Origin: Gammaproteobacteria bacterium
Lineage (GTDB): Bacteria; Pseudomonadota; Gammaproteobacteria; Steroidobacterales; Rariloculaceae
Assembly (NCBI GenBank): GCA_017577365.1
Contig: PKRJ01000007.1
Span: 1 to 64,000, forward strand
Reading direction: 5' to 3'
Length of the DNA: 64,000 bases
A program made the translations under genes and the position numbers. Positions 25,146 to 32,506 of the stretch are shown piece by piece; the first letter of the stretch is position 1, and the number at the start of each line of letters is the position of its first letter. The notes under the pieces were generated by a model, which had not been told where the DNA came from, searched no databases, and saw nothing but the letters and a program-made list of their open reading frames with translations.

Positions 25146-25976
25146 TCATTTCATCGACCGGTGCGTCTTGATCCGGTCGTACGCCGCACGGATCTCGTGC
25201 GTTTTCTGCTCCGCTCTCGCCCTCTCCGCTTCGGACAATCCGCGAGCCGCGAGCTTGTCCGGGTGATACCGGTTCATTAGGCGGCGGTACGCCCGTTTCA
25301 CCTCCGCGTCCGACGCGCCGGCCCCGACGCCGAGAACGCGGTAGGCCGACTCGAGCTCCGGCGCCGCACCGATCGTTTCGGTCCTCGCAGACCCGCGGCG
25401 GAGCTCTTCCGCGCGAACGAGCGCTTCGATCTGCGCGAGCTGTACGCGGCCGATCCCGAGCGCGCTCGCGATCCGCCAGAGCAACCGGCGCTTCGCGAGA
25501 TCGACGGGACCCGACGCGATCGCCGCCTGCATCTGGATCTCGACGAACGCGCGCGCGAGATCCCTTCGCGCCTCGAGCTTGCGCGCGAGCTCGGCGAGCC
25601 TTTCCGCGATGGGATAGTCCGGCTGCTTGCCGGCGGTGAAGCACGCGATCGCCGCTTTGACCTGCTCGGGATTGAGCTCGAGCGTATGCATGATGCCGCG
25701 TGCTACGCGGATCTCCTCCTCGGAGACTCGGCCGTCCGCCTTCGCGACGCGGCCCATCAGCTCGAAAGTCGTCCGCAGGAAATGGTCCGCGACGTCCGGC
25801 GGCACGGGCCGAATCGCCCCTTGGCGGCCGAACGTGAGCCCTTGGTCGAGCCGGTGACCGAGCACCACGCCGAGCAGAAGGCCGATGGGTCCCGCGGCGG
25901 CGGCGCCGATCAGGCCCCCGAACGCCTTCCCTAGCCATTGAATGCCGGCGCTTGCGGCCGTCATGCGCTTGCTCAC
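25146..25976 (-). CDS. djlA: Membrane-anchored DnaJ-like co-chaperone DjlA
   Basis: DjlA is an inner-membrane type III J-protein that stimulates DnaK and, in E. coli, acts through the Rcs system. The 276-residue protein has an N-terminal glycine-rich membrane segment (about 15-42, GLIGAAAAGPIGLLLGVVLG), a TerB-like helical domain (about 60-190, with MGRVAKADGRVSEEE), and a C-terminal J domain (about 208-272) with the essential HPD in NRYHPDKL. The order and length are those of DjlA. It diverges from purC. Confidence 0.92.
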   Translation of the reverse strand: MSKRMTAASAGIQWLGKAFGGLIGAAAAGPIGLLLGVVLGHRLDQGLTFGRQGAIRPVPPDVADHFLRTTFELMGRVAKADGRVSEEEIRVARGIMHTLELNPEQVKAAIACFTAGKQPDYPIAERLAELARKLEARRDLARAFVEIQMQAAIASGPVDLAKRRLLWRIASALGIGRVQLAQIEALVRAEELRRGSARTETIGAAPELESAYRVLGVGAGASDAEVKRAYRRLMNRYHPDKLAARGLSEAERARAEQKTHEIRAAYDRIKTHRSMK

Positions 25977-26096
25977 GTCGTTCGACCGATCCTTCGCGAA
26001 CGGTTGCCTCGTTGCTGCTCGACGGCCATTATCTGGCGTTTTCGTTGCAACGCAATTCCGCGGCTCTCACCTTCCGAAAGTCCGTCCGCGAAAGTC

Positions 26097-27005
26097 ATGA
26101 ACGCACCACGTACGCCCCTTTTCGAATCGCGGCTCCATAGTCTGCCTCCGCCGAGGCGCGGCAAGGTTCGGGACATCTATCAGATCGACGATCGGCACCT
26201 GCTGATCGTCGCGACGGACCGCATCTCCGCGTTCGACGTCGTGCTGCCGGATCCGATCCCCGGCAAGGGCGTGTTGCTGACCGCGATATCGAATTTCTGG
26301 TTCGAGCGCCTCGAGCACGTGATTCCGAATCATCTGACCGGGATCGATCCGGCTTCCGTGCTCGGCGATCCGCGTGATCATGCCATCGTCGCGGGACGAT
26401 CGGTCGTCGTGCAGCGGCTGAAGCCGTTGCCGATCGAAGCCGTCGTGCGCGGCTATCTGATCGGGTCCGGCTGGAAGGATTATTGTCAGACGGGCCGCGT
26501 ATCGGGCGTCAGGCTCCCGCCCGGACTCGAGCTCGCCGAGCAGCTGCGCGAGCCGATCTTCACGCCGAGCACGAAGGCGGCGCCGGGCACGCACGACGAG
26601 AACATCACGATCGCCGAGGTGCGCGATCTCATCGGCGCCGAGCTCACGGCGCGCGTCGAGGAGGCGTCGTTGCGGCTCTATTCGGAGGCGTCCGCGTATG
26701 CTCGCGAGCGCGGGATCATCATCGCGGACACGAAGTTCGAGTTCGGCTTGACCGACGACGGCGAGCTGCGTCTGATCGACGAGCTCCTGACGCCCGACTC
26801 GTCGCGCTTCTGGGATGCCGCAACCTACCGCCCGGGCTCGTCGCCGCAAAGCTTCGACAAGCAGTACGTGCGCGACTATCTCGAGACGCTCGACTGGGAC
26901 AAGAAGCCGCCTGGCCCGCATCTGCCCGCGGTCGTGATCGAGCGCACGCGGCAGAAGTATCACGAGGCGCTGCAGCGGCTCACCGGCAAGAGCCTCGACG
27001 CGTAA
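26097..27005 (+). CDS. purC: Phosphoribosylaminoimidazole-succinocarboxamide synthase (long form)
   Basis: PurC joins aspartate to CAIR, the eighth step of purine synthesis. The 302-residue protein has RRGKVRDIYQ, ATDRISAFDVVLPDPIPGKG, VVRGYLIGSGWKDY, and LIDELLTPDSSRFW with DKQYVRDYL. It is longer than the roughly 237-residue E. coli enzyme and matches the long PurC/Ade1 type found in yeast and some proteobacteria. I chose the ATG giving MNAPRTPLFES; further upstream the frame loses family character. purE and purK are 1.7 kb downstream on the same strand, beyond a palindrome and pmbA. Confidence 0.95.
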   Translation: MNAPRTPLFESRLHSLPPPRRGKVRDIYQIDDRHLLIVATDRISAFDVVLPDPIPGKGVLLTAISNFWFERLEHVIPNHLTGIDPASVLGDPRDHAIVAGRSVVVQRLKPLPIEAVVRGYLIGSGWKDYCQTGRVSGVRLPPGLELAEQLREPIFTPSTKAAPGTHDENITIAEVRDLIGAELTARVEEASLRLYSEASAYARERGIIIADTKFEFGLTDDGELRLIDELLTPDSSRFWDAATYRPGSSPQSFDKQYVRDYLETLDWDKKPPGPHLPAVVIERTRQKYHEALQRLTGKSLDA

Positions 27006-27091
27006 CGCCGCGCCGCGCATCGACGCACGGTGTGCGGCGTGAGCATCGCGCGCCGAGCGTCGCGTAGGCCTGTTCGTGAAGAGTGTCGCGG

Positions 27092-27272
27092 GGCCGTTCG
27101 TCATGAACGGTCGGCATGCGGTGGTGAAGCGGGCGCGCTGCATCGCCCTTCGCGGGACCGCCGTGAATCCGTCCCTGGAGCCTGCGTCCGCGGCATCCCT
27201 GCCGCGGACGCTCCCGCGAAGGGCGATGCACCGCGCCCGCTCGATACGCCGCGGCGCTCATGACGAACGGCC
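27092..27272. repeat. Nested long imperfect palindrome in the purC-pmbA gap (REP/MITE-like)
   Basis: This fills the only gene-free stretch over 300 bases (27006-27381). Outer 15-base arms (27092-27106 and 27258-27272) are perfectly complementary. Inner 30-base arms (27128-27157 and 27212-27241) pair with one mismatch. The centre holds a further perfect 12-bp stem with a TCCC loop (27184-27211). Transcribed, it would fold into one long branched hairpin. There is no coding frame of note inside. It resembles repetitive intergenic palindromes (REP/BIME or MITE). No second copy is recognised in this window. The flanks 27006-27091 and 27273-27381 show nothing identifiable. Confidence 0.8.
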
Positions 27273-27381
27273 TGAAAGCGCTTCGCGAGACTTTCCTAGT
27301 TGACGAAGCCGTTACGCGAACGTCGCTTGGATCAGCGGCGATGCGACTTCCGTCGCGACCGGGAGAGGGCGGCGCCGAGCG

Positions 27382-28713
27382 TTACTTGCCGGCGACGGTG
27401 AGCTTGTCGACGAGCACCGAGCCCGTGCGGATCGAGCCGCGCGTGTCGACGTCGGAGCCGATCGCGAGGATCGAGCGGAACATGTCCCTCAGGTTGCCCG
27501 CGACCGTCACCTCGTTCACCGGGTACGCGATCTTGCCGCGCTCGACCCAGAAGCCGGCCGCGCCGCGCGAGTAATCGCCCGTGACGGGATTCACGCCCTG
27601 CCCGAGGAGCTCGCCGACGACGAACGCCTCGTCGCACGACGCGATCAGCTCCTCCAGCGGACCCGCATTCGGCTTGACGATCAGATTGTGCACGCCGCCC
27701 GCGTTACCGGTCGTCTGCATGCCGAGACGCCGCGCCGAATAGCTCGACAGCAGATAGCCGCGCAGCACGCCGCGCTCGACGAGCATCCGCCGGCGCGTCG
27801 CGACCCCCTCGGCGTCGAACGGCGCGCTGCCGAGACCGCGGGGGATGAACGGATCCTCCTCCATGTCGACGAAGTCGGGGAAGATCCGCTCGCCGAGCGC
27901 GTTCAGCAGGAACGTCGATTTCCGATATTGACTCGTGCCGCGTATCGCGCCGAGAAAGTGCCCGAAAAGCCCGCGCGCGAGCTCGGGCGGATAGATCACC
28001 GGCACGACCTTCGTCTTCGGCTGCCGCGCGCCGAGCCGGCGCACCGTGCGTTTCGCGCACTCGCGGCCGACGTCCTCCGGCGAATCGAGATCGGTGAACG
28101 CACGCGCGGTCGTATACCAGTAATCCCGCTCGAGCGATTCGCCGCTCTTCGCGATCACGCTGCAGCTGATCGAATGGCTGCTCGACGGATAGCCGCCGAC
28201 GAAGCCGTGGCTGTTCGCGTAGACCCGAACGCCCTCGCCCGTGTTCACGGTCGCGCCTTCGGAATTCTCGATGCGCGTATCGAACTCGCGGGCCGCGGTC
28301 TCGGCGCGCAGCGCGATCTCGGTCGCGGCGTCGACGGCAAGTCCGCTGGGAAAGTAAAGGTCGAGATCCGGTATCTCGCGGGCCATCAGCTCCGCATCGG
28401 CAAGGCCCGCGTACTCGTCCGGGGCGGTGAAACGCGCGATGCTGAGCGCCTTCGTGACGACGTCCTCGATCCCGCGACGCGAGAAATCGTTCGAGCTCGC
28501 GGTTCCCTTGCGCCGATCCTTATAGACGGTGACGGCGAGCCCCCGGTCACGCTGACGCTCGACCGACTCGAGCTCGCCCATCCGGACCGTCACGGACAGC
28601 CCTTCGTCATGGCTCACCGCCGCCTCGGCTTGATCGGCCCCGAGCCGTCGAGCGAGCTCCACGGCTTCCGTTGCCGCCCGCTCGAGCGCGTCCTTTACCT
28701 CTTTCGGGTCCAT
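27382..28713 (-). CDS. pmbA: Metalloprotease PmbA (TldE)
   Basis: PmbA/TldE is the non-catalytic subunit of the TldD-TldE protease, which matures microcin B17 and degrades small unfolded peptides in E. coli. The 443-residue protein shows SVTVRMGELESVERQRDRG, the central GFVGGYPSSSHS, and the C-terminal AGFWVERGKIAYPVNEVTVAGNL in pieces. It lacks the HExxxH of TldD, as expected. Its partner tldD is at 32.5-34.0 kb on the same strand, separated by purE, purK and an ATPase on the other strand. Its start codon lies 6 bases after a TAGAAT -10-like element. Confidence 0.94.
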   Translation of the reverse strand: MDPKEVKDALERAATEAVELARRLGADQAEAAVSHDEGLSVTVRMGELESVERQRDRGLAVTVYKDRRKGTASSNDFSRRGIEDVVTKALSIARFTAPDEYAGLADAELMAREIPDLDLYFPSGLAVDAATEIALRAETAAREFDTRIENSEGATVNTGEGVRVYANSHGFVGGYPSSSHSISCSVIAKSGESLERDYWYTTARAFTDLDSPEDVGRECAKRTVRRLGARQPKTKVVPVIYPPELARGLFGHFLGAIRGTSQYRKSTFLLNALGERIFPDFVDMEEDPFIPRGLGSAPFDAEGVATRRRMLVERGVLRGYLLSSYSARRLGMQTTGNAGGVHNLIVKPNAGPLEELIASCDEAFVVGELLGQGVNPVTGDYSRGAAGFWVERGKIAYPVNEVTVAGNLRDMFRSILAIGSDVDTRGSIRTGSVLVDKLTVAGK

Positions 28714-28719
28714 TCGGGC

Positions 28720-28725
28720 ATTCTA
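28720..28725 (-). promoter_or_regulatory. Candidate -10 (TAGAAT) of pmbA
   Basis: On the - strand TAGAAT ends 6 bases before the pmbA ATG, predicting a leaderless transcript. The corresponding purE element is only 7 bases away on the other strand, so the two promoters overlap. Confidence 0.4.
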
Positions 28726-28732
28726 CCTGCTG

Positions 28733-28738
28733 TACAAT
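28733..28738 (+). promoter_or_regulatory. Candidate -10 (TACAAT) of purE-purK
   Basis: TACAAT ends 6 bases before the purE ATG (28745). The whole purE-pmbA divergent gap is only 31 bases, which leaves no room for a usual leader on either side. No PurR-like palindrome was recognised. Confidence 0.45.
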
Positions 28739-28744
28739 GCCGCG

Positions 28745-29239
28745 ATGAAACCGCTGGTCGGAATCATCATGGGGTCGGCCTCCGATTGGCCGACGATGCA
28801 GCATGCCGCCGAGACGCTCGATGCGCTCGGCGTCCCGTACGAGGTGCGCGTCGTCTCCGCGCACCGCACTCCGGACTTGCTCTTCGAGTACGCGTCGACG
28901 GCCGCGGCTCGCGGGCTCGAGGTGATCATTGCCGGCGCGGGCGGCGCCGCGCATCTCCCCGGCATGACCGCGGCGAAGACGCGATTGCCGGTGCTCGGCG
29001 TCCCGATTCGCTCCGAGGCGCTGAGCGGCATCGACTCGTTGCTCTCGATCGCGCAGATGCCGGCCGGCGTGCCCGTCGGCACGCTGTCGATCGGCAAGGC
29101 GGGCGCGATCAACGCGGCCTTGCTCGCCGCGGCGATTCTCGCGAACAAGCATCCGGCGGCCGCCGCGGCGCTCGAGAGCTATCGTGCAGCGCAGACCGCG
29201 GCCGTCCTCGAGCGGCCCGATCCTCGCGACACCGAATGA
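28745..29239 (+). CDS. purE: N5-carboxyaminoimidazole ribonucleotide mutase PurE
   Basis: PurE class I moves the carboxyl of N5-CAIR to give CAIR. The 164-residue protein has the substrate loop IMGSASDWPTM, VVSAHRTPD with the catalytic His, AGAGGAAHLPGM, and VGTLSIGKAGAINAAL. It precedes purK by 19 bases, the usual two-enzyme route that replaces direct CO2 carboxylation. The start codon is 6 bases after a -10-like hexamer. Confidence 0.97.
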   Translation: MKPLVGIIMGSASDWPTMQHAAETLDALGVPYEVRVVSAHRTPDLLFEYASTAAARGLEVIIAGAGGAAHLPGMTAAKTRLPVLGVPIRSEALSGIDSLLSIAQMPAGVPVGTLSIGKAGAINAALLAAAILANKHPAAAAALESYRAAQTAAVLERPDPRDTE

Positions 29240-29258
29240 ACCGAGCCGAGGCGCTCTA

Positions 29259-30380
29259 GTGCAGGCGAGAGTAGGCATCCTCGGAGCCGGCCAGCTCGGC
29301 CGCATGCTCGCGCTCGCGGGCTACCCGCTCGGCATCGAGTGCGTGCTGCTCGACCGCGACGAGCGCTCTCCCGGCGCGCAGGTCGCACGGTTCAAGGCGG
29401 CGGCCCTCGACGATGCGGAAGCGGCCGCGTCGCTCGCCGCGGAAGTCGACGTCGTCACCGTCGAGATCGAGAACGTGCCGGCCGACGTGCTGCGCGCGGC
29501 CGCGCGCCATGCGCCGGTGCATCCGCCGCCCGACGCCGTGGCCGCGGCGCAAGACAGGCTCGCGGAAAAAGAGCTTTTCCGCTCGCTCGGCATTCCCACC
29601 ACGCCGTTCGTCCGCGTCGATACGTCGCACGATCTCGATCGGGCTCATCGGGAGCTCGGCCTTCCGCTCGTGCTGAAGGCCCGGCGGATGGGGTATGACG
29701 GCCGCGGTCAACGAATCGTTCGAAACGCGGAAGAGCTTCACGGGGCGTGGTCCGCGCTCGGCGAGGTGCCGGCGATCGCCGAAGCCTGGGTCGACTTCGA
29801 TCGCGAGCTATCGCTCGTCGCGGTGCGCGGCGCGAACGGACAGCGAGCTTTCTATCCGCTGTCCGAAAACGTCCATCGCGACGGGATCCTCCGAATTTCG
29901 GTCGCGCCGTTCGAGGACGAGCGCCTGCAGCGGAACGCCGAGGAGCGCGTCGACGCGCTCATGCAGCGTCTAGACTATCGCGGCGTGCTCGCGCTCGAGT
30001 TCTTCCACGCGAACGGTGAGCTGCTCGCGAACGAGATGGCGCCGCGCGTGCACAACACCGGACACTGGACGATCGAGGGCGCGGTCACGAGCCAATTCGA
30101 GAATCACCTTCGTGCCGTGCTCGGCTGGCCGCTCGGCGACGCTTCGCCCCGAGGCCATGCGGCAATGGTCAACCTCCTCGGGAACCCGCCGCCGCTCGAC
30201 GCGCTGCTCTCCTTACCCGGCGTGCACGTCCATCTATACGGCAAATCCCCCCGCCCGGGACGCAAGATCGGCCACTGCACGATCGTCGACCCGGACCGCC
30301 GGCGTCTCCTCGAGCGGCTGGCGGCGCTGACGAACGTGATCGAAGTCTCCCTACCGAATCCTACGCCTCGAAACCCCTAA
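29259..30380 (+). CDS. purK: N5-carboxyaminoimidazole ribonucleotide synthase PurK
   Basis: PurK is an ATP-grasp enzyme that makes N5-CAIR from AIR, bicarbonate and ATP. The 373-residue protein begins with the GILGAGQLGRMLALAG fold, followed by the ATP-grasp region (LVLKARRMGYDGRGQ) and the metal site around LANEMAPRVHNTGHWTIEGA. The start is the GTG at 29259; an earlier in-frame position would overlap purE without family similarity. It partners purE just upstream. Confidence 0.95.
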   Translation: MQARVGILGAGQLGRMLALAGYPLGIECVLLDRDERSPGAQVARFKAAALDDAEAAASLAAEVDVVTVEIENVPADVLRAAARHAPVHPPPDAVAAAQDRLAEKELFRSLGIPTTPFVRVDTSHDLDRAHRELGLPLVLKARRMGYDGRGQRIVRNAEELHGAWSALGEVPAIAEAWVDFDRELSLVAVRGANGQRAFYPLSENVHRDGILRISVAPFEDERLQRNAEERVDALMQRLDYRGVLALEFFHANGELLANEMAPRVHNTGHWTIEGAVTSQFENHLRAVLGWPLGDASPRGHAAMVNLLGNPPPLDALLSLPGVHVHLYGKSPRPGRKIGHCTIVDPDRRRLLERLAALTNVIEVSLPNPTPRNP

Positions 30381-30466
30381 GGGTTTGTATTAGGCTTCGG
30401 GAACAGCGAGCCGAAAAGAACACTGTGCATTCGGCGGCGCTGGTCGAGCACCGCCGGAATTCAAGG

Positions 30467-31789
30467 ATGTATCGCGAGCTTTTTCGACTCAAAGAGCCGC
30501 CGTTCCGCCTGACCCCGGATCCGCAGTTCCTGTTCGCGAGCAAGCAGCACGCCCGCGCGAAGGCGTACATGGAATCCACGATCTGGCTCGCGGACGGCTT
30601 CGTCGTGATCACCGGCGACATCGGCTCCGGAAAGACGACGTTGATCGAGAGCTTCCTGAGCGAGCTTCCGGAAGACGTCGTGCTCGCTCACATCAATCAA
30701 ACGCAGCTCTCTCCGGTCGAGCTCCTGCAGGCGATCCTCGTCGAGTTCGGTTTCGAGCCGTTCCGAATGAAGAAGATCGAGCTGCTGAAGGTGCTGCGCG
30801 AGTTCATGATCGAGCAGTACGCGGCGGGAAAGAAGGTTCTGCTCGTCATCGACGAGGCGCAGAACCTGAGTCGTCCCGTCCTCGAGGAAGTGCGCATGCT
30901 TTCCGGCATCGAGGCTCAGAAGGAAAAGCTCTTGCGCATCATCCTCGCCGGGCAGCCGGAGCTCTCGGAAAAGCTCGACTCTCCTCGTCTCGAGCAGCTC
31001 GCGCAGCGCGTCCGGCTGCGATTCCACTTGGGGGCGTTATCGCGCCGTGAGACGCACGAGTACGTCCAGCATCGGTTGAACGTCGCGGGCGCCGAAGGTC
31101 GGCGCATCTTCACGGAGGACGCGCTCGATCTCGTTTACCGTTATTCCGGCGGCGTGCCGCGCCTGACGAACATCATCTGCGACACCGCGATGCTTTGCGC
31201 GTTCGCCGAGGAGCGAGATACGGTCGACGCGAATCTCGTCAGGGCAGCGGCCGAAGAGCTTCAGTGGGTCGAGTACGCGTTACGCCCCCGCGACGTGAAC
31301 ACCGGCGCGACCGGCAAGTATCTCGGCCCCGCGGCGGCATCGCTCGCGTCCCTGGACCTGCTGTACGGCGACAAGCTCATCACGCACGTCACGCTTTCGC
31401 CGGGAAGGACGCTGATCGGCCGAACGTCCGACAACGACTTGCAGATCAAGAGCAAGTTCATCTCGCGGCATCACGCGCAGATCACGACCGATCGCTTTCG
31501 CTGCATCATCGAGGATCTGAACAGCACGAACGGGATATTCATCGATTCGCGCCGCGTCAAGCAGCACGTGCTTCGCGACGGCGACGTGATCCACATCGGC
31601 GAGCACAAGCTGATCTATCACGACGCGCGTCCGGCCGGCGAGGACCGGCAGGAGCAGTTCGCGAAGACGGTCCACATCCCGGAGGGATTGCGCATCGGCG
31701 AGCCGGACGATATGGACTCGCTCGAGGACGAGCCCGTTCGGTTCGGCGAAACCGCGGCCGACGGCAAGAGCAAGGCCGAGACCGGGTGA
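30467..31789 (+). CDS. ExeA/GspA-type AAA ATPase fused to an FHA domain
   Basis: Residues 1 to about 270 form an ExeA-like AAA+ ATPase: family start MYRELFRLKEPPFRLTPDPQ, Walker A GDIGSGKTTL, Walker B VLLVIDEAQNLS and sensor LAGQPEL. A forkhead-associated domain follows at about 315-395 (LIGRTSDNDLQI, SRHHAQI, LNSTNGIFI), which binds phosphothreonine. The acidic tail (about 400-440) is low complexity. ExeA/GspA proteins help place type II secretion secretins; the FHA suggests control by a Ser/Thr kinase. No gsp or pil genes are nearby, so the partner is unknown. A GTG 42 bases upstream is an alternative start. Confidence 0.88.
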   Translation: MYRELFRLKEPPFRLTPDPQFLFASKQHARAKAYMESTIWLADGFVVITGDIGSGKTTLIESFLSELPEDVVLAHINQTQLSPVELLQAILVEFGFEPFRMKKIELLKVLREFMIEQYAAGKKVLLVIDEAQNLSRPVLEEVRMLSGIEAQKEKLLRIILAGQPELSEKLDSPRLEQLAQRVRLRFHLGALSRRETHEYVQHRLNVAGAEGRRIFTEDALDLVYRYSGGVPRLTNIICDTAMLCAFAEERDTVDANLVRAAAEELQWVEYALRPRDVNTGATGKYLGPAAASLASLDLLYGDKLITHVTLSPGRTLIGRTSDNDLQIKSKFISRHHAQITTDRFRCIIEDLNSTNGIFIDSRRVKQHVLRDGDVIHIGEHKLIYHDARPAGEDRQEQFAKTVHIPEGLRIGEPDDMDSLEDEPVRFGETAADGKSKAETG

Positions 31790-31796
31790 CGCTCGC

Positions 31797-32015
31797 TCAG
31801 AGGCTTTCGTCGAACGCCGCACGGCTGCGGCTAGAGCGATAGTCGCGACGCTTCAGGCACAGCACGAGGCCGCCGGTCAGCGCGCACAATCCGACGACGA
31901 CGAGCATGGACGACCACGCCTCGAGCTCGAGCACGAAGCCCACGATCACGGCGGCGAGCCCGGCGGCCATGTACACGAAAGGCAACGCCTCGTAGAGCGG
32001 CTTACTCAACCACAT
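31797..32015 (-). CDS. Small two-helix membrane protein, uncharacterised
   Basis: This 72-residue protein has two hydrophobic segments (about 13-31 and 36-53), a short loop between them containing ELEAWSS, and a basic C-terminal tail (LKRRDYRSSRSR) that likely faces the cytoplasm. I do not recognise the family. It is the last gene of a - strand series tldD, 81-residue, 61-residue and this gene, with only 4 bases separating it from the one before. It converges with the ExeA-FHA gene 7 bases away. A real gene is favoured by its membrane pattern and tight spacing. Confidence 0.65.
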   Translation of the reverse strand: MWLSKPLYEALPFVYMAAGLAAVIVGFVLELEAWSSMLVVVGLCALTGGLVLCLKRRDYRSSRSRAAFDESL

Positions 32016-32019
32016 GGGA

Positions 32020-32205
32020 TCAGCGCCGAGGAAGCTTGCACTCGGCTTCTAGCATATTACGCAGGAGCGAAGGCTCCCACGCGTCGATCGCGAGGCGACG
32101 AATCTCTTCCTTCGAGAGAGCGCGAAGAACCGAATCGTTCGTGCCGGCACGCCGCTGCGAGGCCGAGCGCGCGCCGCCGCGATGTGACGTCCGCTTGCGC
32201 GTCAT
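32020..32205 (-). CDS. Small basic protein, uncharacterised
   Basis: This 61-residue protein has a very basic N-terminal third (Arg/Lys/Ser-rich, MTRKRTSHRGGARSASQRR) and a more ordered acidic-hydrophobic C-terminal part (LSKEEIRRLAIDAWEPSLL...MLEAECKLPRR). I recognise no family. It sits 12 bases after the 81-residue gene and 4 bases before the membrane-protein gene in the tldD series. The single Cys near the C-terminus is unusual. Whether it is a structural protein, a regulator or a TldD-related peptide cannot be told from sequence. Confidence 0.5.
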   Translation of the reverse strand: MTRKRTSHRGGARSASQRRAGTNDSVLRALSKEEIRRLAIDAWEPSLLRNMLEAECKLPRR

Positions 32206-32217
32206 CGTCGACCCCGG

Positions 32218-32463
32218 CTATGCCTCCTGCCGGTCGAACAGCAGAACCAGCCTCGTCAGCAGCGACGCGCGCAGTCCGTGCACGTCGAGGTCGGGCTCGG
32301 GCTGTAGCGCGGCGAGCATACGCTCTTCGCTCGGATCGAGGAGAGGACGTAAGAAGTCCGCCTCGGTCATCGTGTCGTCGAACGACATGACGTTCCCGTC
32401 GAGCATGTTCTCCGGACGATGACGATACTCGCCGCCGGGCTCGGCCGCAGTGATTCCCTTCAC
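32218..32463 (-). CDS. Small acidic protein, uncharacterised
   Basis: This frame gives up to 81 residues from a GTG, with internal ATG options at MLDGN and MSFDD. The product is acidic, with a helical C-terminal half (PDLDVHGLRASLLTRLVLLFDRQEA) and a Leu/Arg amphipathic pattern. I recognise no family. It begins 43 bases downstream of tldD and is followed by two more small genes on the same strand. The start is uncertain; the reading frame is supported mainly by position and by codon use like its neighbours. Confidence 0.5.
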   Translation of the reverse strand: MKGITAAEPGGEYRHRPENMLDGNVMSFDDTMTEADFLRPLLDPSEERMLAALQPEPDLDVHGLRASLLTRLVLLFDRQEA

Positions 32464-32506
32464 AGGAGCGGCCGCAAACGCTCGACATAACGTCGCGCGC
32501 GGGCGG

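Noticed and set aside
30371..30386. AAACCC-CTAA-GGGTTT hairpin at the end of purK as a terminator
   Set aside because: The stem is only 6 bp with the stop codon in the loop and no T run. It is too weak to call.
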